14,795 bases of DNA from CAYRRR01 sp964426755. GTDB lineage: Bacteria; Patescibacteriota; Saccharimonadia; Saccharimonadales; JAGQNJ01. A program made the translations under genes and the position numbers. Of the stretch, positions 7,801 to 14,380 are shown piece after piece. The notes beneath the pieces were generated by a model that was not told the DNA's origin, did no database searches, and saw nothing but the letters and a program-made list of their open reading frames with translations. The DNA lies in NCBI GenBank assembly GCA_964426755.1, contig CAYRRR010000013.1, positions 1-14,795 on the forward strand, written 5' to 3'. Position 1 is the first letter of the stretch. Each line of letters begins with the position of its first letter.

Positions 7801-8646
7801 GCTCTCAAGCAAACGTAAGCGCTTCATAATCTTTTTCTTACGTTGACCCTTAGCTGCTTCCGCCTCTTCAGTCAGGCTCTTAATAAGTTCTACCAAATCA
7901 ATCTGATCAAGCAAATCTTTAAGTGCAGAACCACCCATACCGACTTCTATTAAATCGGCTAATTCATCAGGCAGATTATTGTAGTCGGTTTCACTAATTA
8001 GATTAAGTTTAACTAACGATTCAACTTGGGATTTAAACGTTTCGAAGTTTTGTGATACTTCATCAAGTTCTTTGGTTCGCATTTCAGCTAATGCCTTAAC
8101 GTTAGCGTCATCTTTGGTGGCTTCAGCTTCATAGCGAGCCTTAATTGCTTCTTGTGCAGCGGCAAATTCAGCCTCTTTGTCAGACAACAACTGATCTCGC
8201 TTGGCTTCGTCAACCGACTTAATGATATAGCTTGCAAAATAGGCAACTCGTTCAAGATTCTTAACTGTTAAGCCAAGCAACAAGCCAACCGCCGATGGCG
8301 TGCCTCTAAGAAACCAAATATGTGCAACTGGACTAGCCAGCTTAATATGACCCATTCGCTCACGTCGTACAATAGACTTAGTAACAATCTCGCCGTTTTT
8401 ATCAACAGCTGCCTCACGTGAACGAACACCTTTATATTTTGCATCATGAGGATTAATATCCTTGACCGGCCCAAAAATACGCTCACAGAATAAACCATCT
8501 CGTTCTGGCTTCTGGGTTCGATAGTTAATGGTCTCGGGCTTAGTGACTTCACCATGTGACCAATCTAAAATGTCTTCGGCACTTGCAACCGCAAGGCAAA
8601 CAGCATCAAAGTCTGAAATAGTAGGGCCGCTAGAGTAACGCCGCAT
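4840..8646 (-). CDS. rpoC: DNA-directed RNA polymerase subunit beta'
   Basis: Beta' forms one half of the RNA polymerase cleft and holds the catalytic Mg. The 1268-aa product is full length. The catalytic NADFDGD is at residues 517-523, the zipper/lid/rudder region around 300-420, and the bridge helix/trigger loop region follows FTATRGARKGMIDTALKTAD (803-822). A charged coiled-coil insertion lies at about 145-275, as in several non-proteobacterial beta' proteins. The N-terminal zinc site has no cysteines: the four ligand positions hold Pro66, Asp68, Val81 and Asn84. The second site keeps Cys844 and Cys911 but has Ser918 and Ser921 at the last two ligand positions. The ATG overlaps the rpoB stop (TAATG) with AAGGAGG seven bases upstream, so beta and beta' synthesis is coupled. 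Identity is certain. Confidence 0.98.
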   Translation of the reverse strand: MRRYSSGPTISDFDAVCLAVASAEDILDWSHGEVTKPETINYRTQKPERDGLFCERIFGPVKDINPHDAKYKGVRSREAAVDKNGEIVTKSIVRRERMGHIKLASPVAHIWFLRGTPSAVGLLLGLTVKNLERVAYFASYIIKSVDEAKRDQLLSDKEAEFAAAQEAIKARYEAEATKDDANVKALAEMRTKELDEVSQNFETFKSQVESLVKLNLISETDYNNLPDELADLIEVGMGGSALKDLLDQIDLVELIKSLTEEAEAAKGQRKKKIMKRLRLLESMEQAGIKPSSMCLTVLPVIPPDLRPMVQLTGGRFATSDLNDLYRRVINRNNRLKKLIELNAPEVIRRNEQRMLQEAVDALIDNGNARSGRAVAATGQRRRLKSLSDMLKGKQGRFRQNLLGKRVDYSGRSVIVAGPELKINQCGLPKMMALELFKPFVIGHLIANEFAHNIRSATRMIEAGEIAVWDALDEVIKGKYVLLNRAPSLHRLSVQAFQPVLIEGKAIQLHPLVCKGFNADFDGDQMAVHLPLSDAAQVEAREIMASNKNLLKPADGSPILHIEQDIVLGCYYLTYERQGADDTARAFTSLSEALMAYDAGKLQLQSRLKVPFRGEVRDTTLGRILFNEIFPEDFPFQDEAMTKKKLANVMSKVYQRYGQDKTAFIADDLKDIGFQYATQSGLSLGMDDFTDIPELGSILDRGETRVANISDQYEQGFITDDERYRLIIETWQDVYAEVQDKLTEQFAEEDSAMSTAVVSGARGNIGQVQTAVGMLGPVADATGRTIELPVKSNYKYGFSPLEYFTATRGARKGMIDTALKTADSGYLTRRLVDVSQDVFTTDDDCEDPGFAIYRSDSDEIGVSYASRLEGRFAAEDIKGHVKSGELISPEVALAIDSDSSIDAVRIMSVLSCSSVRGISRKSYGLDPATGELVAEYHPVGVIAAQSIGEPGTQLTLRTFHSGGVAGEDITTGLPRVEELFEVRTPKGQAYLADISGIVKVWEDGDHYVVEITAKDDASVEYPLNGRRVEVKNGANVNIGDVMASEEGANPLVAPVAGKVKVTKKSIFITPSKQSAVRYEIPGYKQMQVKDGDEVVAGQRLTNGSINLHELMRLQGVEATQRYIMNEILRIFASQGQNIADKHLEIIVRQMFSRVQIEDAGDSEFITGDIVSKIAVIEENEKLAKAKKEPIQYNQLLLGITKASLSTESFLSAASFQDTTRVLISAATSGKVDHLYGLKENVILGRMIPVGTGYDAYTKKDEEEAVELTA

Positions 8647-11600
8647 TATTTTGCCTCCTTTTCGTCTTCATCATTTGTAGTGTTATCTTCGTCATCATCG
8701 ACAGGAGATGTTGCAACGCCGACTGGCATTTGATCATCCAGCTCAAGTAAATCGAACTCATCTACACCCTCTTCTGCAGTAACATCAATCTCTGAAACTT
8801 CTGGTGAAGGTACATCTACTTCTGCTTGATTTGCTGCTTCGTCCTTGATATTTTCTGCTAGAACTTCTTCTGCGTCGACAGTTGTTTCTGATGTAATGAG
8901 GTCTACCTTCAGGCCAAGACCTTGCAATTCTTTTACCAATACATTAAAGCTTTCAGGAACTTTTGGACCAACAATCGGTGTATTTTTTATGATTGATTCG
9001 TAAGCTTTAGATCGACCATAAACGTCATCCGACTTTATAGTAAGCATCTCTTGCAGGGTATGAGCTGCTCCATATGCTTCAAGTGCCCACACCTCCATCT
9101 CACCAAAGCGTTGACCACCATTTTGTGCTTTACCCCCTAAGGGCTGTTGGGTCACCATTGTATACGGTCCGGTTGAACGCGCATGAATTTTATCAACTAT
9201 CATGTGGTTAAGTTTGATCATGTACATACTACCAACTGTGGTGCGCTCTGAGAATGGTTCACCGGTACGGCCATCAAACAATTGCTGTTTGCCATCGTCT
9301 GGTAAGCCAGCGTCAGCTAGCAAGCTTTGAATCTTGTCTATAGGCACGCCATTAAATGATGGCGAAGCCACGTGCATACCTAACGCTCGAGCTGCCATGC
9401 CCAGATGTGTTTCAAACAGCTGTCCAATATTCATACGTGAAGGCACACCAAGCGGGTTCAATAAGATATCGACAGGGGTACCGTCTTCCATAAATGGCAT
9501 GTCTTCAATCGGTAAGATACGGGCAATAACACCCTTGTTACCATGTCGTCCACCAAGCTTATCGCCAACAGCGATTTTACGCATTTGAGCCACAAAAACT
9601 TGAATCTGCATTATTACGCCGGCTTTTAGTTCGTTGCCATTTTCACGACTAAAGACTTTTACGCCAACTACTTTGCCATGCTTACCGTTACTCATTCGTT
9701 GTGATGTATCGCGGACGTCTTTTGCTTTCTCGCCAAAAATAGCTCTCAGTAAGCGCTCTTCACTTGAAAGTTCCTGTTCGCCTTTAGGCGTAATTTTTCC
9801 AACAAGGATGTCGCCTGGATGCACATCAGCGCCGATCCGCACGATACCATCTTCATCTAAATGGCGCAGGGCCTCTTCTGACACGTTTGGAATGTCTCGT
9901 GTCACAATTTCAGGGCCAAGTTTTGTCTCACGGACCTCGGTCATATAATCAACAATATGAATAGACGTTAAGGTGTCGTCCTCAACCAAGCGTCGTGAAA
10001 TAATAATGGCGTCTTCAAAGTTATAGCCCTTCCACGGCATAAAAGCAGCTACTAAATCTTTGCCTAGTGCCAACTCTCCACCATCAATAGACATACCTTC
10101 AATGAGTGCATCTCCAGCTTTAACTTTATCGCCACTATTAACCACAACTTTTTGATTTATGCATGAACCTTCATTACTTCGGACGAAGTGCTGTGGATAG
10201 TANNNNNNNNNNNNNNNNNNNNNNNNNNNNNNNNNNNNNNNNNNNNNNNNNNNNNNNNNNNNNNNNNNNNNNNNNNNNNNNNNNNNNNNNNNNNNNNNNN
10301 NNTATTATCATTAATAGCTTCACTTCCACTTGCTATCACAGCTTGCTCTTCTTCAGCAGCATCAAGGTACTCAAGTTTGTCGGTTACCTTTGCCTTAACT
10401 GGCCATGTCTTACGATTTTTTACGGTTGCCAATTTTTTGGCATCTGATTCTGTGATTGTAGAGCCTGCTTTTACGATAGTCTTGCCGTTTTCATCTTCTA
10501 GATTGACACGTGCAATATGGCCTGCCGACTCTTTGGCGGTTACTGCGTTCTGCACCTTAAGATACGGTGTCTCAATAAATCCATATTCATTAATACGTGC
10601 ATACATGCCAAGATTAAGCACTAACCCAATATTTGCTCCTTCAGGAGTCTCAACTGCACAAATACGTCCATAATGTGTCGCATGCGCATCTCGCACCTCA
10701 AAGCCGGCGCGTTCACGACTAAGCCCACCCGGACCCATTGAGCTCAAGCGGCGCTTATGAGCAAGTTCACTTAGCGGGTTAATTTGGTCCATGAACTGTG
10801 AAAGCTGTGAGCTTGCAAAGAACTCTCGTACCGCAGCTACAACAGGACGGGCATTAATAAGTTGACCGGGCGTAACTGTTTCTATTTCGCTCATGCTCAT
10901 GCGGTCTTTTGTGTTACGCTCCATTCGTAGTAAACCAATACGGAATTGACGCTGTACAAGCTCACCTACCAACTTAACGCGGCGATTAGCTAGACTATCG
11001 ATGTCATCTGCAGGTTCTTGAGTAATATTTAAACGAACTACTTCAGCGATGATCGCAAGTAAATCCTCAATGCGCATTATCCGATTTTCTGCGGTGTTTG
11101 GCACATCGAGGTTAAGACGTTTGTTGATCTTATAACGGCCGACGCGACTAAAATCAAAGCGCTTAAAGTTGTAGAACATATTTTCTAATAGTGATCGGGC
11201 ATTATCAACCGTGGCAAGATCACCAGGTCTTAATCGACGATACACTTCAATCAGAGCCTCATTAGTGCCCTTAGCGGGATCTTTATCAAGGGTTGCCGAA
11301 ATATAACTGTCTTTGCCTTGGTCGACATGCGCAAAACTTTCTTTAATTTTATTTTCGGTTAATCCAAGAGCACGAAGCAACGTTGTTACCGGGATTTTGC
11401 GCTTTCGATCAATTTTTACGTAAATAGCACCGTTTGCAGCAGTTTCAAATTCTAACCAAGCACCTCGGCCAGGAATAACCTTGGCGCCATATAGATTGCG
11501 GCCAGCTTGAGATTCGGCCGTAAAGAACACACCGGCCGATCGAATCAATTGGCTAACAACAACACGCTCTGCACCATTAATAACAAATGTACCTCGAGTG

Positions 11601-11953
11601 GTCATCCAAGGATAATCACCAAGGTAAATCTCTTGTTCTTTGACTTCGCCGGTAACTTTATTCGTTAAAATAACGGTTGCTTTAAGCGGCGCTTCAAATG
11701 AAACATTGTTTTCACGAGCATCCGCTTCTGAGATTTTTGGGGCTTCAAAACGATAATCTTTAAAGCTTAATGATAATTTTGTACCAGTATAATCGTCAAT
11801 TGGACTAATTTCGGCCAGTAATTCGCCCAAACCTTCTTCAATAAACCACTGGAATGATTTATTTTGGTGATCTACTAGATTTGGTAGATCTAAGATGTCA
11901 TCTTTTTGTGTAAAGTACGTGCGCTTTTGCGCATTTATGGAAGTTTTTGCCAT
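8646..11953 (-). CDS. rpoB: DNA-directed RNA polymerase subunit beta (interrupted by an N gap)
   Basis: Beta forms the other half of the polymerase cleft and the rifampicin pocket. The gene starts at ATG 11953 and reads 550 codons to the N run at 10203-10302; it resumes in another frame at YYPQHFVRSNEG and continues 518 codons to TAA 8646-8648. Comparison with the family suggests about 125-130 missing codons, including the NRALMGANMQRQ block, giving a natural length near 1195. Rifampicin cluster I (about 380-411) keeps the Asp, His and Ser equivalent to E. coli D516, H526 and S531, but has Ile, Ala and Met at 518, 525 and 533 and Val at 572. GDKLGGRHGNKGVI and GGQRFGEMEVWALEAYGAAH mark the C-terminal half. 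It ends in an acidic tail of about 75 residues. AAGGAGAG lies about 12 bases before the ATG. It is TAATG-coupled to rpoC. Confidence 0.97.
10203..10302. other. 100-N assembly gap inside rpoB
   Basis: The run is exactly 100 N, a conventional placeholder. Unlike the rpsG gap, its flanks do not repeat each other, and the RpoB reading is out of frame and lacks about 125-130 residues across it. About 380-390 bp of real sequence is therefore missing here. Confidence 0.9.
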
Positions 11954-12102
11954 AACTTCTTGCCACTCTCCTTAGACGTGCCTATACATAGACCGATCTG
12001 GTCAATTTTTCGTCACCCAAACAACGAATATTTACCATTAAGATCAGCCCGTAAGGCTTAATTATTGATAACGCGCGCGAAGATCCTAAGCTATATTGGG
12101 TG

Positions 12103-12123
12103 GCTATTGAGGGTACCAATAGC
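12103..12123 (-). promoter_or_regulatory. Hairpin in the rpoB leader
   Basis: GCTATTG and CAATAGC (7 bp, perfect) flank a 7-base loop in the 233-bp stretch between clpP and rpoB (11954-12186), which has no gene. No T-run follows on either strand, so it does not look like an intrinsic terminator for clpP. If the 12154-12181 promoter is used, this hairpin sits early in a leader of about 190 nt and may be a regulatory or processing element. The rest of the stretch shows only short dyads (AGCC-CGTAA-GGCT near 12046-12058; GACC-GATCT-GGTC near 11991-12003). Confidence 0.4.
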
Positions 12124-12153
12124 AAGACCCGCTTACCCTACTTCTTACATTTA

Positions 12154-12181
12154 AGTATGGGCTGTTTTTATTATTTGTCAA
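12154..12181 (-). promoter_or_regulatory. Candidate sigma-A promoter for rpoBC
   Basis: A perfect -35 TTGACA (12176-12181) is followed after 16 bp by CATACT (12154-12159, 4/6 match to the -10 consensus). It begins five bases after the clpP stop. The start would be near 12147, giving a long leader of about 190 nt before rpoB. This is the best promoter in the clpP-rpoB interval; no clear terminator separates clpP from it, so read-through from clpP is also possible. Confidence 0.5.
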
Positions 12182-12186
12182 GTTCC

Positions 12187-12780
12187 TTATGACAGAACTT
12201 TATCGACTAGGCCGTATTTTTCTGCTTCTTCCGCGCTCATCCAAAAGTCTCGTTCGACATCAGTTTCGATTCGTTTTAATGTCTGTCCGGTATTTCTCAT
12301 TAAAATCTGGTTGAGCAACTTCTTTAATCGCAAACCTTCTTTTAAGTCTATTTCCATATCACTAACACGACCGCGCGTTCCAGCAGAAGGCTGATGGATC
12401 ATCACCGTGGCGTGTGGCAATAAGAATCGCTTTCCTTTCGTGCCTGAGCTCAGCAGAAAAGCCGCAGCACTTGCTTGCACCCCGATGCCAACCGTTTGTA
12501 TGTCACTTTTTACATATTGCATCGTGTCATAAATAGCGAAGGCATCGTATACACTGCCTCCTGGGCTATTAATATAAAACTTAATGTCCTTTTTAGGATC
12601 TTCGTTTTCAAGAAATAACATTTGGGCTACCACTAAATTAGCGGTATGCGCATTAACTTCAGTGCCTAAGAAAATTATTCGATCTTTTAGTAATCGTGAG
12701 TATATATCAAAGGCACGTTCGACGCGACCTTCATTTTCAATAACCGTTGGCACTAAGACAGAGTTTTGTAGAGTATTCAT
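12187..12780 (-). CDS. clpP: ATP-dependent Clp protease proteolytic subunit ClpP
   Basis: ClpP is the serine peptidase that forms a barrel of two seven-subunit rings and degrades proteins fed by a Clp ATPase. From ATG 12780 it has 197 aa, the normal length. The catalytic triad is complete: Ser104 in QASAAAFLL, His129 in MIHQP and Asp178 in VERDFWMS. Conserved blocks VERAFDIYSRLLKDRIIFLG and INSPGGSV are present. An in-frame TTG at 12816 would add 12 residues, but it is itself the -35 element of the promoter, so it cannot be on the main transcript. The -10 ends seven bases before ATG 12780, so the mRNA is probably leaderless. A CIRCE operator overlaps the promoter. No clpX is adjacent; tig lies upstream beyond orf71. 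Confidence 0.96.
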   Translation of the reverse strand: MNTLQNSVLVPTVIENEGRVERAFDIYSRLLKDRIIFLGTEVNAHTANLVVAQMLFLENEDPKKDIKFYINSPGGSVYDAFAIYDTMQYVKSDIQTVGIGVQASAAAFLLSSGTKGKRFLLPHATVMIHQPSAGTRGRVSDMEIDLKEGLRLKKLLNQILMRNTGQTLKRIETDVERDFWMSAEEAEKYGLVDKVLS

Positions 12781-12787
12781 AACACAA

Positions 12788-12816
12788 AGTATAGGCAATA
12801 AATTGGCACTCGTCAA
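12788..12816 (-). promoter_or_regulatory. Strong sigma-A promoter of clpP
   Basis: TTGACG (12811-12816), a 17-bp spacer, then TATACT (12788-12793): five of six matches at each box and ideal spacing. The expected start is at about 12781, one base before the ATG at 12780, which predicts a leaderless mRNA. The -35 box falls in the spacer of the CIRCE element. Confidence 0.75.
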
Positions 12817-12829
12817 GTGAGAGTGCTAA
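12803..12829. promoter_or_regulatory. CIRCE element (HrcA operator) upstream of clpP
   Basis: On the minus strand TTAGCACTC, nine bases, then GAGTGCCAA. The known CIRCE consensus is TTAGCACTC-N9-GAGTGCTAA, so one arm is perfect, the other differs by one base, and the spacing is exact. It covers the -35 box of the clpP promoter, where bound HrcA would block polymerase until heat or unfolded protein removes it. The orf71 stop codon lies within its first arm. Recognition as CIRCE is firm; an hrcA gene is not in this window. Confidence 0.92.
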
Positions 12830-13041
12830 TTTCCACGTTCCGATAGTTCAAAATTTACCAGTAGATCATATGCTTCGCCAGCACAACGAGCTTCAGCGAC
12901 AATTTGAATAAGAGTATCAAGCTGATACCCCTCTGATACAAGCTTTAGACCGAGCGTTTCAACATCGTACCGGGTTATAACGTTGTGATCGGGACGACAC
13001 GCAAAGCTAGCAGTGTCTAATACTTCCCTAGTTGTTTCCAT
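12826..13041 (-). CDS. Hypothetical protein orf71 between tig and clpP
   Basis: The frame encodes 71 aa; its ATG follows the tig TAG with no base between them (TAGATG), which suggests reinitiation or coupling, as no Shine-Dalgarno sequence is visible. The family is not recognised. The product looks like a small soluble protein with helices (VETLGLKLVSEGYQLDTLIQIVAEARCAGEAYDLLVNFEL) and two cysteines (15 and 53). There is no membrane segment. Its stop TAG lies inside the left arm of the clpP CIRCE element, so the coding end and the operator share bases. It probably belongs to the tig transcript. Context suggests a link to protein folding, but that is a guess. Confidence 0.65.
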   Translation of the reverse strand: METTREVLDTASFACRPDHNVITRYDVETLGLKLVSEGYQLDTLIQIVAEARCAGEAYDLLVNFELSERGN

Positions 13042-14331
13042 CTATTTTGCAGTTGTAGCGTTTTTTACAAGCATGTTTACGGTTTTTTCTGTTATTAGTC
13101 GTGATGCTATTTCCTGACGAGCCTGCGATTTATCGAGCTCTGCTTGCATGGCGCTATCTTGATACTGGCTTTTAAGTAAGGTAATTTGATCATCAATTTC
13201 TTGTGGTGTGACATTAATATCTTCTTTTTTAGAAATTTCAGCCAAAACAAGTCCAGTCTTAACTCGTCGTTCTGCTTCTGGTCGTAGCTGTTTCGTAATA
13301 AATTCTTCCTCTTTCATACCTTCGGCGTCGAGCATCTCTTGCCATGTTTGGCTTCTATACATTAGATTTTGTCGAACCTCAGTTTTGAGGCGTTCGATTT
13401 GTTCTTCGATGAGACGTTCGGGTAAAACAAGTTGACTTTTGTCAACAATTTCTTTTACCAGCTCGTTTTGAAAGGACGATTCGGCCTGATTTTGTTTCTC
13501 GGTCTGTAATTGGGCCTTAATATTCGCCTTGAGGTCTTTAAGTGTCTTGAATGGCCCCGCTTTTTGTGCGAATTGATCGTTTACTTCCGGTTTTTTTACG
13601 TCTTGTACTTTTTTAAGAGTAACTTCGAATGTAACTTTTTTTCCGGCCAGGGCATTCACTGCATAATCTTTTGGAAACGTCAGTTCAAATGTTTTTTTAT
13701 CACCGGATTTCATACCAATCAAGTTATCTTCAAATCCGGGAATGAAACTGTTGCTGCCTAGCAAAAGTTGATAGTCTTTGGCATCAGCACCTTTAATAGG
13801 CTGCTTCTTCATATCCTTACCCGTAAAATCGATAATAACTTCATCGCCAACTATAGCGGCCCGTTGTACTTCGTTTCGCTCCGCCCCATTGATGCGCATA
13901 CTGTCAATCACTTCATTGATTTCTTTTTCAGTTACAGCGATTTTTGGTTTTGCCTTACGGATTTTGTGATAATCAGGTAAGGTGACGGAACTTAAAACTT
14001 CTACTTCTGCTGAAAACTCCAGCTCAGAGAATGGCACAAATTTTTGCAAAGTCACCTTTGGATTGTCAATTGGACGAAGTTCAGCCTTCGCAACAGCTTT
14101 TTGATAGAGATGGTTAATAGCTTCTTCAACAAAATCAGCTTGCAATTGATTTTGGTCAACATGTTTTTCTACAACAGAAAGGGGCGCCTTGCCGGTTCGA
14201 AATCCGGGCAACTTCAGGCGTTCAGCAAAATGGCTAAGCGTATGCTTCTTAAGAGCATCGAGTTCATTTTGGGCTGCGCTAATGGTCAAGATAATTCTGG
14301 TCGGCGATTCTTCTTTTTTACTTACTTGCAT
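13042..14331 (-). CDS. tig: Trigger factor (ribosome-associated chaperone)
   Basis: Trigger factor binds the ribosome exit tunnel and shields nascent chains; its middle domain is an FKBP-type prolyl isomerase. The 429-aa product is of usual length. The ribosome-binding signature GFRTGKAP is at residues 43-50. The FKBP domain covers about 160-245 (GDEVIIDFTGKD, then LLLGSNSFIPGFEDNLIGMKSGDKK in short blocks). The remaining part is the long helical chaperone domain, rich in Lys, Glu and Gln, ending KNATTAK. ATG 14331 is preceded by a 7-9-7 inverted repeat four bases upstream and by no clear Shine-Dalgarno sequence. The upstream gene ends 49 bases away. orf71 follows immediately, then clpP, an arrangement like the common tig-clpP pairing. 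Confidence 0.96.
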   Translation of the reverse strand: MQVSKKEESPTRIILTISAAQNELDALKKHTLSHFAERLKLPGFRTGKAPLSVVEKHVDQNQLQADFVEEAINHLYQKAVAKAELRPIDNPKVTLQKFVPFSELEFSAEVEVLSSVTLPDYHKIRKAKPKIAVTEKEINEVIDSMRINGAERNEVQRAAIVGDEVIIDFTGKDMKKQPIKGADAKDYQLLLGSNSFIPGFEDNLIGMKSGDKKTFELTFPKDYAVNALAGKKVTFEVTLKKVQDVKKPEVNDQFAQKAGPFKTLKDLKANIKAQLQTEKQNQAESSFQNELVKEIVDKSQLVLPERLIEEQIERLKTEVRQNLMYRSQTWQEMLDAEGMKEEEFITKQLRPEAERRVKTGLVLAEISKKEDINVTPQEIDDQITLLKSQYQDSAMQAELDKSQARQEIASRLITEKTVNMLVKNATTAK

Positions 14332-14335
14332 AGAT

Positions 14336-14358
14336 CCATACTCTAACAGATAGTATGG
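14336..14358. promoter_or_regulatory. Perfect 7-9-7 inverted repeat just before tig
   Basis: CCATACT (14336-14342) and AGTATGG (14352-14358) are exact inverted repeats separated by nine bases. The element ends four bases from the tig ATG. It could be a repressor operator or, if transcribed, an RNA hairpin at the start site. The spacing matches CIRCE geometry but the arms do not. TAGACT-17-TAGAGT nearby is a weak possible promoter whose -10 would overlap the repeat. Confidence 0.5.
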
Positions 14359-14380
14359 CGATAGTCTAGAGAGGACTTAT

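Noticed and set aside
10185..10202. DnaA-box-like TATCCACA by the rpoB gap
   Set aside because: It is inside conserved RpoB coding sequence and is isolated; no origin features are near.
12103..12123. Terminator after clpP
   Set aside because: No T-run on either strand, and it lies downstream of the rpoB promoter candidate.
12781..12816. TTG start giving a 209-aa ClpP
   Set aside because: The TTG is part of the -35 box and lies upstream of the predicted transcript start; ATG 12780 gives the usual ClpP length.
13510..13980. Hydrophobic rightward frames opposite tig
   Set aside because: The Phe/Ile/Leu-rich reading is what antisense of Lys/Glu-rich trigger factor codons gives.
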